A stretch of 64,000 nt of DNA from assembly GCF_000931445.1 (NCBI RefSeq), contig NZ_CP010849.1, forward strand, positions 6,138,001-6,202,000, written 5' to 3'. The notes under the pieces were generated by a model. That model was not told where the DNA came from. It worked only from the letters and a program-made list of their open reading frames with translations, and made no database searches. The stretch comes from Streptomyces cyaneogriseus subsp. noncyanogenus. GTDB lineage: Bacteria > Actinomycetota > Actinomycetes > Streptomycetales > Streptomycetaceae. Each line of letters opens with the position of its first letter. Positions within the stretch are counted from its first letter, which is position 1. A program made the position numbers and the translations under genes. Positions 44,201 to 51,363 of this stretch are shown one piece after another.

Positions 44201-44346
44201 ACGGTGACGGCATCCCGGACATGTGGACCACCACCTCGGATCCGGTCGCGGGCCTCGAGTTCATACCTGGCCGCAGGACCGGCCAGGTCGGGCCGCCCTC
44301 AGTCGTCGGAACCGGCGGCTGGCACACGATGCGAGCACTGTCCTGA
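41230..44346 (+). CDS. Large secreted FG-GAP/VCBS-repeat protein divergent from the RHS toxin
   Basis: A 1038-residue exported protein. A signal peptide (to about residue 38, AGAAATPAAG) is followed by a region resembling the N-terminus of actinobacterial RHS proteins (LRHTQHTLPVRVKREGEW, VDLAVQASVDGFSQALIVKT). Then comes a DNRLRE-like beta domain (PRMTGTREAWTIAY, RSFFRIG, TTWSNQPTW). The C-terminal third has five FG-GAP/VCBS repeats with Ca-binding DxDxDG loops (DLNGDGMPDMLAV, DVDGDGFTDLIAR, DSDGDGIPDMW) and a likely beta-propeller fold. ATG 41230 is nine bases after GGAGG; a TTG at 41224 is too close. It shares a promoter region with the toxin and may be an adhesin or toxin companion (inference). 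Confidence 0.78.
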   Translation: MHDISRRQRHGSDLLRCALVAALAGGTLGLTPLAGAAATPAAGGTTNVAGTEQQALQQAAQSGEPVEVVSARTETSETHALPNGNLRHTQHTLPVRVKREGEWLPVDTTLTEAAGRVAPKAASGNVTFSAGGDTRLVTLVDQGRTLSLTWPEPLPEPALEGSVATYREVFPGVDLAVQASVDGFSQALIVKTPEAAAQPELDRIDFGLRADGLEPRQDTETGSLRAVNPAGQTVFASSTARMWDSSGTEPTVASVQRSTDLRTTETSSPEAPTSLTPGSKSSEVDVRITGDRMSLTPDQELLEAPDTEYPVYIDPRMTGTREAWTIAYKPHPTSSYWNGTGWSGGTTSEARVGYESSTGGTARSFFRIGSKFLAGGVKVVDAQFQITETHSWSCTPKPVELYLTGGISSSTTWSNQPTWSTRQDRRDYAHGNESVGCPDKAVDFDATDAAVKAAAGEWSNITFGLRAPQTAEDGKDVYSWKKFKPDAKLIVEFNRPPKAPWALDTVPSTKVGATECGNGPSYVTVGNTDVTLTAQVWDPDGGNVNVQFLLWATGKNEPNAVTPGILFDRRVTVTVSKSNTRGAQARIIVPKSLLSQYRNASNGQFSWKAQAEDATDPALSSDWTPTTGAPGCRFGFDPDAPATPPKVTSVNDLYPETTTGEPVVGAVARTEGVFAFEANGVPDTVEYLWGLDRTPPSNSVKPATKGGRAERKITPLTPGPHTLYVRSVDAGGNPGPIYPYRFYADSPEGGADKPGDLNGDGMPDMLAVDDGDNLLMYGGIGKGAVATKVPLSTEHEWGSALLTHRGDWTQDAYEDLVARRSDGKLWLYPNNGLGEFTSTTRQQLTVFPDAETGVAVDTGAIKQIVSVGDLNEDTYPDVMAVIGDQLWFLPGYFGNKLDSGYLIGTGGWARMQLASPGDVDGDGFTDLIARDTITGELWLYHGRSRGDADGDGVPDTGTDPASLGAMSNRTAYATGWTTASRPLITASGDSDGDGIPDMWTTTSDPVAGLEFIPGRRTGQVGPPSVVGTGGWHTMRALS

Positions 44347-44430
44347 TCATCGCGGGGGAGGGGGCGAGCGAGTTCCTGGCAGCTCGACCCCTCCCTCCGC
44401 GGGGGAGCCACCGGCTTTAAGGTTGCCGCC

Positions 44431-45255
44431 ATGAGCGATCACGCCGGACCTCGGACCGTGTCACCGGCGCTGCTCGGTGCGGGGGGTGGCGGCGACTGGC
44501 TGCCCGTCACCGCGGGTGAGTCGGGGGCCTTCGTCTTCCGCAGTGCGGACGCCGCCCGGTATGCCAAGTGCGTGCCCGCGGCGGACGCGGCCGGGCTGGA
44601 GGCCGAGCGGGACCGGGTCGAGTGGCTGAGCGGGCGGGGCGTGCCCGGGCCCCGGGTGCTCGACTGGTCCTCCGGTGACGCGGGTGCGTGCCTGGTGACC
44701 AGTGCCGTCTCCGGTGTCCCCGCCGATCAGGTGTCCGCCGAGGAGCTGCGCCTGTCCTGGGGACGCGTCACGGACGCGGTGCGCCGGCTGCACGAGGTGC
44801 CCGTGCCGGAGTGCCCGTTCCGCCGGGGACTGGACGCGATGGTCGCCCTGGCGCGCGACGTGGTGGCCCGGGGCGCCGTGAACCCGGAGTTCCTCCCCGT
44901 GGAGCAGCAGCACCTGCCGCCCGCGGAGCTGCTGGCCCGCCTCACCGGGCAGGTGCCCCGGCGACGGGAGCAGGAAGTCGCCGACACGGTCGTGTGCCAC
45001 GGGGATCTGTGCCTGCCCAACATCATTCTCGATCCGCGGACCCTGGACGTGTCGGGCTTCATCGACCTGGGCCGCCTCGGACTCGCCGACCGCCACGCCG
45101 ACCTGGCGCTGCTGCTGGCCAACGCGCGCGAGACCTGGCCGGACGAGCAGTGGGCGCGGGCGGCGGACGCGGCGTTCGCCGAGAGGTACGGCATCGCTGT
45201 CGACCACGACCGCCTGCGCTTCTACCTCCACCTCGATCCGCTCACCTGGGGCTGA
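44431..45255 (+). CDS. Aminoglycoside phosphotransferase, APH(3'')-I-like (streptomycin 3''-kinase type)
   Basis: A 274-residue kinase. Lys46 in RYAKCVPAADAAGLEAE binds ATP, the catalytic loop is VVCHGDLCLPNIIL (Asp192, Asn197), and the metal-binding segment is FIDLGRLGLADRHADLALLL (Asp212). The C-terminus FYLHLDPLTWG and the N-terminal VTAGESGAFVFRSADAARYA closely resemble, from memory, the streptomycin 3''-kinase aphE of Streptomyces griseus. The family transfers phosphate from ATP to the 3'' hydroxyl of streptomycin. No streptomycin biosynthesis genes are nearby, so it stands as a lone intrinsic gene. The substrate is inferred from resemblance only. Confidence 0.82.
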   Translation: MSDHAGPRTVSPALLGAGGGGDWLPVTAGESGAFVFRSADAARYAKCVPAADAAGLEAERDRVEWLSGRGVPGPRVLDWSSGDAGACLVTSAVSGVPADQVSAEELRLSWGRVTDAVRRLHEVPVPECPFRRGLDAMVALARDVVARGAVNPEFLPVEQQHLPPAELLARLTGQVPRRREQEVADTVVCHGDLCLPNIILDPRTLDVSGFIDLGRLGLADRHADLALLLANARETWPDEQWARAADAAFAERYGIAVDHDRLRFYLHLDPLTWG

Positions 45256-45291
45256 CCGGGGTCGCCCGGGGGCGGCGCGGCGGGGCCCCGG

Positions 45292-46002
45292 CTAGCGCAG
45301 CGCCGGATGGTCGGCGACCACCGTGCAGGAGCCGGGGGCCACCTCGGTGAAACCGGCGTCGCGGACCGTCGGCAGGCCGCTCGTGGTCAGGCGGCGCCAG
45401 TCGGCGGGGTCCGCGGTGCGCACGGCGAGCGGGAAGCCCGCGTCGCGCCAGGCGGCGCGCTCCTCGTCGGACAGCGCCCACCAGGCGAGCTGGGCGCCGT
45501 GGCCCGTCTGCGCCATCGCCTTGCCGGCCGACATCTCCAGGTCCGGGTTCATCCAGAGCACCGGCGCGGACGGGTCGGCGTCCACGGGGGTCTCCGGGTC
45601 GTCGAGGTCGGTGCCGGAGACCTGGAGGCGGGCCAGGTCCTTGGGCCAGCCGTCGAGCGGCACGGGCGGGAAGACCCGCACCTCGGCCGCCTTGCCGGTC
45701 ACCGTGATGCCGGGCAGCGCCTCGGCGCGCCGCCACTCGGCGCCGCGCGCCCGCCGTACCACCTTGCGGATCCGGGCGTCCTGCCAGTCCCGCATCGCCC
45801 GCGCCCACTCGCCGTCGCCCACCGACCGCTCGTCGGCGAGCATGACCAGCACCGCCCGGGCCGAGGTCTCCAGCGCGTCCGTCCGCGGCGGCGGGTCGGC
45901 CCGCTCGATGCGGACGACCAGCGGCAGCACGAACTCCGGTGCGCCGGTCGCGGGGCGGGCGGGCGGGGTGTTCACGGGCGTCGGGTCCTGGTCCTGGCTC
46001 AC
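45292..46002 (-). CDS. Peptidyl-tRNA hydrolase 2 (Pth2)-like protein
   Basis: A 236-residue protein. The C-terminal half holds the Pth2-like core VLWMNPDLEMSAGKAMAQTGHGAQLAWW, where Lys and the Gln-x-x-His-Gly group correspond to the Pth2 active-site helix. The N-terminal half (FVLPLVVRIERADPPPRTDALE, WARAMRDWQDARIRKVVRRARG) is an actinobacterial addition. The GTG at 46002 has GGGAGG very close, so the exact start is uncertain; a GTG about 11 codons later is possible. It would recycle peptidyl-tRNA, but actinobacteria also have the main Pth, so this may have a different target. Confidence 0.7.
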   Translation of the reverse strand: MSQDQDPTPVNTPPARPATGAPEFVLPLVVRIERADPPPRTDALETSARAVLVMLADERSVGDGEWARAMRDWQDARIRKVVRRARGAEWRRAEALPGITVTGKAAEVRVFPPVPLDGWPKDLARLQVSGTDLDDPETPVDADPSAPVLWMNPDLEMSAGKAMAQTGHGAQLAWWALSDEERAAWRDAGFPLAVRTADPADWRRLTTSGLPTVRDAGFTEVAPGSCTVVADHPALR

Positions 46003-46057
46003 GCCTCCCAGTGTGCCAGCCGGAAGATCGGCCCCGGAGCCGGCCGGGGCTCGCCCG

Positions 46058-46243
46058 TCACCCCGAGCAGGCCGTGCGCTGGGCCTCCTGCCACTCGCAG
46101 CGCGGGCAGAGCGTGATCCCCTTGTACGACTCCGGGTACTCCGTCGGCTCCTGGCACAGGACGCAGTCCGCGTACGGGGGTCCGCCGGCCGGGGGCGGCC
46201 CGGCCGCGTCGTTCGCGCAGTAGTCGTCGCCGTCGTCGCTCAT
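46058..46243 (-). CDS. Small zinc-ribbon-like protein
   Basis: A 61-residue acidic protein with the pattern CVLCQEPTEYPESYKGITLCPRCEW, two CxxC pairs about 17 residues apart that could hold one zinc. An ATG at 46243 directly follows GAAGGA. A GTG at 46264 overlapping the deacetylase stop (GTGA) is an alternative that would couple the two genes. No function can be assigned. It is conserved-looking because of the cysteines and position. Confidence 0.6.
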   Translation of the reverse strand: MSDDGDDYCANDAAGPPPAGGPPYADCVLCQEPTEYPESYKGITLCPRCEWQEAQRTACSG

Positions 46244-46260
46244 TCCTTCAGCGTAAGCGG

Positions 46261-47109
46261 TCACCGGCGGGCGGCGGCGGCCCCGATCAGCTCGGAGACC
46301 TTCACCAGGCGGTAGCCCTGCCGCCGCAGCTCGGGGACGACCGCGCGCACCGCCCGTTCGGTCACCGGGGCGGCGCTGCGGGTGCAGTGCAGCACCACCA
46401 CAGAGCCCGGGCGGACGCCGTCCAGGACCTGCCGGGCCACCGCCTCCGCGTCGGTGGCGAACGCGTCGCCGCTCACCACGTCCCACTGCACCGCGGTGAC
46501 GCCGGTGGCGGCGATCGCCCGCAGCGCCCGCTGGTCGTAGCAGCCGCCGGGGAAACGGAAGTACGGCTTGGCCTCGGGTACGCCGGCCGCGCGGAAGGCC
46601 GCGTACGCCCGCTCCACGTCCGTTCTCATGCGGTGCGCGGGCACGGTCGGCAGGCCGTAGCAGTCGCCCGTGAAGGCGTGGTGGCTGTAGGAGTGGTTGG
46701 CGACCTCGAAGAGCGGGTCCCGGCCGATGGAGCGGGCCTGGTCCGGGTACTCCTCGGCCCAGCGCCCGGTCATGAACACCGTGGCGGGCACCTTCAGCTC
46801 GCGCAGCGCGGCGATCAGCCCGGGGTTGTCGAACTGCTCGCCCGCCGCCGCCCGCGGCCCCTGGTCGGCGGTCATGTCGGCGTCGAAGGTCAGCGCCACG
46901 GTCTTGTCCGGCGTACGGGGGCCGTTCTCGAACACGGGGGCCAGGCCGGCCGGGCCGGGCGCCAGCGTGGGCGGCCGGGCCGGGGCGGGAGAGACGGGGA
47001 CGGCGGAGGCGGCCGGGCGGGGCGCCTTCGGAGGCTGGGCGGTGCCGCAGGCGGCGAGGGCGCCGCCCAGGGCGCAGACGGCGGTCACACGGCGGAGGAC
47101 AGTGATCAC
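46261..47109 (-). CDS. Polysaccharide deacetylase (NodB domain) lipoprotein
   Basis: A 282-residue exported protein. The lipobox LAAC (Cys21) anchors it, and a Pro/Ala-rich linker follows. The NodB domain has VALTFDADMTAD (Asp76 catalytic, Asp78 metal), HSYSHHAF (His139 and His143 metal ligands), FRFPGGCYD and the closing VVVLHCTR. It would remove acetyl groups from a cell-wall or extracellular N-acetylated glycan using a divalent metal. The GTG start at 47109 has only a weak ribosome site, but it gives an ideal signal peptide. Its stop overlaps or closely precedes the small zinc-ribbon gene. Confidence 0.87.
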   Translation of the reverse strand: MITVLRRVTAVCALGGALAACGTAQPPKAPRPAASAVPVSPAPARPPTLAPGPAGLAPVFENGPRTPDKTVALTFDADMTADQGPRAAAGEQFDNPGLIAALRELKVPATVFMTGRWAEEYPDQARSIGRDPLFEVANHSYSHHAFTGDCYGLPTVPAHRMRTDVERAYAAFRAAGVPEAKPYFRFPGGCYDQRALRAIAATGVTAVQWDVVSGDAFATDAEAVARQVLDGVRPGSVVVLHCTRSAAPVTERAVRAVVPELRRQGYRLVKVSELIGAAAARR

Positions 47110-47243
47110 CGCATGAACGTACGACCTTTTGTCCGGAAAATAGGTAATTATGCTTAGTGGCGGGGGTGAGGATCACCCGCCCGGGCGGGCACCGGGTGCC
47201 TCACGGACGTCGGACGTCCGGGACGGGACCTCTCGGACTCGTC

Positions 47244-48770
47244 TCAGATGTCCCGCCGCTCCAGCGGCCGGGTCGCCGGGCCCTGGATCACCTTGCCGTC
47301 CGTGTCGAACCGGGAGCCGTGGCACGGGCACTCCCAGGCCCGCTCGGCGGCGTTGAAGTTGACCAGGCAGCCCAGGTGGGTGCAGCGCGAGGAGACGGCG
47401 TGCAGGGCGCCGGCCTCGTCCCGGTAGACCGCGAGCCGCTCGCCGCCGACCCGGACCAGGGCTCCCTCCCCGGGCGGCAGCGAGTCCACCGGCGGGGCGG
47501 GCCGCAGCCGGTCGCCGACGAAGTGGCGGGCCACCTCGGCCTGGGTCTTCAGGAACGAGGGCGCCTCCCGCACGGCCGTGCGCAGCCGGCGCGGGTCGTA
47601 CAGCTCGCTCCAGGCGCACTCCTCGCCGGTGATCTGCCGGGCGAGCAGCCGCCCGGCCATCATGCCGCCGCTCATGCCCCAGCCCGCGAAGCCGGTGGCG
47701 ACGTAGGTGTGCCGGGCGCCGGGGTGCAGCGGGCCCACCATCGGGACGGTGTCGGTGGGGTCGTTGTCCTGGGTGGCCCAGGCGTGGGTGAGTTCCACGC
47801 CGGGGAAGTGCTCGCGGGCCCAGGCGGACAGGCGTGCGAACCGCTCCCGGGTGTCACCCGTGCCGGGGGTGAAGTGCTCCCCGGTGATCACCAGCAGCCG
47901 CTTGCCGCCGTCCGCGCCGTACGGCGTCGTGCGCACCGACCGGGTGTTCTCGTCCGGCGTGATGTACATGCCGTCCGGGTCCCGCCCGGCGTCGACCGTC
48001 CCGGCCACCACCAGCTCCCGGCGCGGTGAGAGGCGGGTGAAGAGCAGGGCCCGGTCGAAGATCGGGTAGTGGGTGGCGACCACCACGTCCCGGGCGGTCA
48101 CCGTCGCGCCGGTGCCGGTCGACACGCGGCACGGCTCGCCCTCGTCCAGGCCGTGCACGGTGGTCTGCTCGAAGATGCGGCCGCCTTGCCGGACCAGGTC
48201 CTCGGCGAGCGCGAGCAGGAACTTGCGGGGGTGGAACTGGGCCTGCCCGGTGACCCTGACCGCGCCCGCGACCGGGTACGGCAGCCCGGTCTCCGTCACG
48301 AACGAGGCCGGCAGCCCCGCCTCCTTCGCGGCGGCGGCCTCGGCCCGCACCTCCTCCACACGGCCCGCGTCGCAGACGTAGGTGTACGCGCTCCTGGTCT
48401 CCCAGTCGCAGTCGATGCCCAGCTCGTCCACGATCTCGGCGGCGCGTTCGATCGCCTCCGTCTGCGAGCGGGCGTACAGCCGGGCCCCCTCGGGGCCGCG
48501 GGTGCGGCGCAGCTTGTCGTAGATCAGCGAGTGCAGGGCGGTGACCTTGGCGGTGGTGTGCCCGGTGACACTGGCCGCGATCCGCCCGGCCTCCAGGACC
48601 GCCACGCTCCGCCCGGCCCGTGCCAGCTCCCAGGCGGTGCACAGTCCGGCGATGCCGCCGCCGATGACGGCGACGTCGACGTCGAGGTCGTCCTCCAGCG
48701 CGGGGTGGGGGGCGCCGCCCGGGGCGGTCTGGAGCCAGTACGAGTCACTGACGTGCGGGTTCTGCGTCAT
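47244..48770 (-). CDS. FAD-dependent oxidoreductase fused to a Rieske [2Fe-2S] domain
   Basis: A 508-residue protein. The DAO/GlpO-type FAD domain starts with VAVIGGGIAGLCTAWELARAG and contains HTTAKVTALHSLIYDKL and GWGMSGGMMAGRLLA. The last 100 residues form a Rieske domain with CTHLGCLV and CPCHGSRFD, giving the Cys/His pairs of the cluster, and end in PLERRDI. No signal peptide. This fusion is common in soil actinobacteria and bacilli and is presumed to oxidise an amine-like substrate with electrons passed to the Rieske centre. The substrate is unknown. It is monocistronic by spacing. Confidence 0.88.
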   Translation of the reverse strand: MTQNPHVSDSYWLQTAPGGAPHPALEDDLDVDVAVIGGGIAGLCTAWELARAGRSVAVLEAGRIAASVTGHTTAKVTALHSLIYDKLRRTRGPEGARLYARSQTEAIERAAEIVDELGIDCDWETRSAYTYVCDAGRVEEVRAEAAAAKEAGLPASFVTETGLPYPVAGAVRVTGQAQFHPRKFLLALAEDLVRQGGRIFEQTTVHGLDEGEPCRVSTGTGATVTARDVVVATHYPIFDRALLFTRLSPRRELVVAGTVDAGRDPDGMYITPDENTRSVRTTPYGADGGKRLLVITGEHFTPGTGDTRERFARLSAWAREHFPGVELTHAWATQDNDPTDTVPMVGPLHPGARHTYVATGFAGWGMSGGMMAGRLLARQITGEECAWSELYDPRRLRTAVREAPSFLKTQAEVARHFVGDRLRPAPPVDSLPPGEGALVRVGGERLAVYRDEAGALHAVSSRCTHLGCLVNFNAAERAWECPCHGSRFDTDGKVIQGPATRPLERRDI

Positions 48771-48843
48771 GCGGGGCCGGGTACCCCGTCCCGGCGAGTT
48801 CAGTGACCGGGCGCCGCGACGGCCGCGGCGCCCGGTCGGCGGG

Positions 48844-50259
48844 CTACCGGTGCCAGGGACCGGTCACCGCGAAGGTCGTACCGGGGGAGTAGCAGTTGAC
48901 GTACATCGTCCGGCCGTCGGGGGAGAAGGTGACACCGGCGAACTCGCCCCACTCCGGTTCCTCGGGGGTGCCGATGTTGTGCCGGTTGCGGGCCATGGCG
49001 TACACCTCGCCGCGCCGGGTCACGCCGAAGACGTGCTGGGCGCCGTTGCCGTCCTCGCAGACCATGAGGCCGCCGCTGGGCGCCAGGCATATGTTGTCCG
49101 GCGACTCCCCGGGCAGCCGCACATCGGTGTCCGGCCCGAAGACGATCACCAGGGTCAGGCGGCGCCGCTCCGGTTCGTACCGCCATATCTGCCCGTGGTG
49201 GTCGGCCGCCGAGCCCTCGGCGCTGCGGGCGAAGGACGACACGAAGTACACCGACCGCCCGCCCCAGTAGCAGCCCTCCAGCTTCTGCGCGTGGGTGATG
49301 CCCCCCGGCCCGAAGTCCTGGAGGCGGATGGGCGTCCGGCGGGCCTGCGGGTCCGGTACGTCCACCCACTCGACGCCGTCGAAGCGGGCGCCCGTCTCCT
49401 GGATCGAGGACAGGTCGGGCACGCCCGGCACCCGCATCGCCTGGAGCCGGCCGCCCGCCCGCAGCGAGCCCGGCCCGCCCAGCGGCTTCTCGGGCAGGAA
49501 CCGGTAGAACAGGCCGAACGGCTTCTGGAACGCGTCCTCCGTCTCGTACACCACGCCCCGGCGCGGGTCGACGGCGACCGCCTCGTGCTGGAAGCGGCCC
49601 ATCGCGGTCAGCGGCACCGCGCCGGAGCGGCGCGGGTCGGCCGGGTCGACCTCGAAGACGAAGCCGTGGTCCTTGGCGTATCCGGCGGTGCCCGCCTTGT
49701 CCTCGGTCTCTTCGCAGGTCAGCCAGGTGCCCCAGGGGGTGGGGCCGCCCGCGCAGTTGACCGCCGTACCGGCGATCGCCACCCGTTCCGACAGGACCTC
49801 GCCCCGGGGACCGAGGGTCAGAGCCGTACAGCCGCCCTTGCCGGCCGGGTCGTAGGTCAGGCCCTCGACGGTCGGGACGCCCAGGCTCGCGGTGGCGCGG
49901 TTCTCGTGGTTGCGGACCAGATGGACCCGGCCCCCTCTGCCGGGGAAGGCGCACATGCCGTCGTGGTGGGAGGGGACCGGGCCCTCGCCCGAGCGGAGCG
50001 GGTCGCCCTCGCGGGACAGGACGCGGTAACGGAAGCCCTCGGGGAGGTCGAGCAGGCCGTCCGGGTCGGGGACGAGCGGTCCGTAACCGCCGTGGCCCGG
50101 GGCGTGCGCGGCGGCCGTGCCCGCGAAGAGCTCGGAGAGGTTTCCGGCGAAGGCGATCGAGACGCCCAGCGCACCGGTCCGGGCGAGCATCCGGCGTCGG
50201 GTGGGGAAGCCGCTGCCGGGCGTGGAGCCGGTCGACGTACCGGTCGTGATCTCGGACAT
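48844..50259 (-). CDS. PhoX-family (DUF839) Tat-exported phosphatase-like protein
   Basis: A 471-residue exported protein. The twin-arginine signal TRRRMLARTGALGVSIAFAG is followed by cleavage near TAAAHA. The mature beta-propeller shows GPVPSHHDGMCAF, LVRNHENR, NCAGGPTPWGTWLTCEET, FQHEAVAVD, SPDNICLAPSGGLMVCED and EFAGVTFSPDGRTMYVN, the Ca/Fe-ligand-rich repeats of PhoX. Members hydrolyse phosphate esters outside the cell. ATG 50259 with AGGAAGG gives the Tat signal; longer frames upstream run through the next gene and were rejected. No PHO box-like repeats were recognised upstream. Confidence 0.87.
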   Translation of the reverse strand: MSEITTGTSTGSTPGSGFPTRRRMLARTGALGVSIAFAGNLSELFAGTAAAHAPGHGGYGPLVPDPDGLLDLPEGFRYRVLSREGDPLRSGEGPVPSHHDGMCAFPGRGGRVHLVRNHENRATASLGVPTVEGLTYDPAGKGGCTALTLGPRGEVLSERVAIAGTAVNCAGGPTPWGTWLTCEETEDKAGTAGYAKDHGFVFEVDPADPRRSGAVPLTAMGRFQHEAVAVDPRRGVVYETEDAFQKPFGLFYRFLPEKPLGGPGSLRAGGRLQAMRVPGVPDLSSIQETGARFDGVEWVDVPDPQARRTPIRLQDFGPGGITHAQKLEGCYWGGRSVYFVSSFARSAEGSAADHHGQIWRYEPERRRLTLVIVFGPDTDVRLPGESPDNICLAPSGGLMVCEDGNGAQHVFGVTRRGEVYAMARNRHNIGTPEEPEWGEFAGVTFSPDGRTMYVNCYSPGTTFAVTGPWHR

Positions 50260-50360
50260 GGGGCAGCCTTCCTGCTGGCGGACAGGAACTGTGACCCCGC
50301 CGTGTCTATCACCCCGGTACGCGCCCCGGGAACCACGCGGATACCACCGGTCACGTCCTG

Positions 50361-51245
50361 TCACGGGCTGGCGGACTGTTCCTTCGTGTCCCGCGTGTCC
50401 CGCGTGTCCCGCGTGTCCCGCGTGTCCCGCGTGTCCCGCGTGTCCCGCATGTCCCGCGTGTCCCTCGTGGTGCCGGGCGGGATCTGCTGCTGGGCCCTCT
50501 CCAGGAAGCGCAGCAGCTCGACCGGGAAGGGCAGGACCAGGGTGGAGTTCTTCTCCGCGGCGACCGCGACGACGGTCTGGAGCAGGCGGAGTTGGAGCGC
50601 GGAGGGGGTGTCGGCCATCTGCTGCGCGGCCTCGGCGAGCTTCCTCGACGCCTGGAGTTCGGCGTCGGCGTTGATGACCCGGGCCCGCCGCTCGCGATCG
50701 GCCTCGGCCTGCCGGGCCATCGACCGCTTCATCGTGTCCGGCAGTGACACGTCCTTGATCTCGACCCGGTCGATCTGCACGCCCCAGCCGACGGCCGGGC
50801 TGTCGATCATCAGCTCCAGGCCCTGGTTCAGCTTCTCGCGGTCCGAGAGCAGATCGTCCAGCTCGCTCTTGCCGATGATGGACCGCAGCGACGTCTGCGC
50901 CATCTGGGAGACGGCGAACCGGTAGTCCTCGACGTTGATGACGGCCGCCGCCGCGTCCACGACCTTGAAGTAGACCACCGCGTCGACCCGCACCGTGACG
51001 TTGTCCCGGGTGATGCCCTCCTGCGCGGGCACCGGCATCGTCACGATCTGCATGTTGACCTTCCGCATCCGGTCCACGGCGGGCACGATCAGCGTGAAGC
51101 CGGGCCGGCGCACCTCGCCGTGGAGCCGGCCGAGCCGGAAGACCACGCCGCGTTCGTACTGCTTGACGACCCGCGCCGCGGCGGAGAGGTACACCGCACC
51201 CGCCGACCCGGTCGCCGCGGCCGCCGTCAGCAGCTCCTCCAGCAT
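50361..51245 (-). CDS. SPFH/Band 7 protein (slipin type)
   Basis: A 294-residue membrane-associated protein. A short hydrophobic N-terminus is followed by the slipin core: VVKQYERGVVFRLGRL, RPGFTLIVPAVDRM, TRDNVTVRVDAVVYF, QTSLRSIIGKSELDDLL and GVQIDRVEIKDVSLPD. Then come the coiled coil MARQAEADRERRARV and the C-terminal LVLPFPVELLRFLE. The last 30 residues are a tandem Arg-Asp-Thr repeat coded by a 9-bp repeat. Slipins form oligomeric rings in lipid microdomains. No NfeD-type protease partner lies beside it. ATG 51245 follows GGAGGT; an in-frame start at 51335 is disfavoured. Confidence 0.87.
   Translation of the reverse strand: MLEELLTAAAATGSAGAVYLSAAARVVKQYERGVVFRLGRLHGEVRRPGFTLIVPAVDRMRKVNMQIVTMPVPAQEGITRDNVTVRVDAVVYFKVVDAAAAVINVEDYRFAVSQMAQTSLRSIIGKSELDDLLSDREKLNQGLELMIDSPAVGWGVQIDRVEIKDVSLPDTMKRSMARQAEADRERRARVINADAELQASRKLAEAAQQMADTPSALQLRLLQTVVAVAAEKNSTLVLPFPVELLRFLERAQQQIPPGTTRDTRDMRDTRDTRDTRDTRDTRDTRDTKEQSASP
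50385..50468. repeat. 9-bp tandem repeat encoding (Arg-Asp-Thr)n
   Basis: About nine units of CGTGTCCCG (two carry single changes) at the 3' end of the slipin gene. Because the unit is a multiple of three, length changes keep the frame and vary only the charged tail. Confidence 0.9.
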
Positions 51246-51363
51246 GACGACCTCCCCGCTCCACCGTGCGTTCGGTCCACTTATGTCACGATATGACGAA
51301 TGCCCGGTCCGGGGCCATGGCCCCGGACCGGGCACCTGGGAGGCGGATCGCCGCGGCGGCCCG

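Noticed and set aside
48541..50925. 794-residue plus-strand frame across the Rieske, PhoX and slipin genes
   Set aside because: It crosses three well-supported minus-strand genes and has no recognisable domain.
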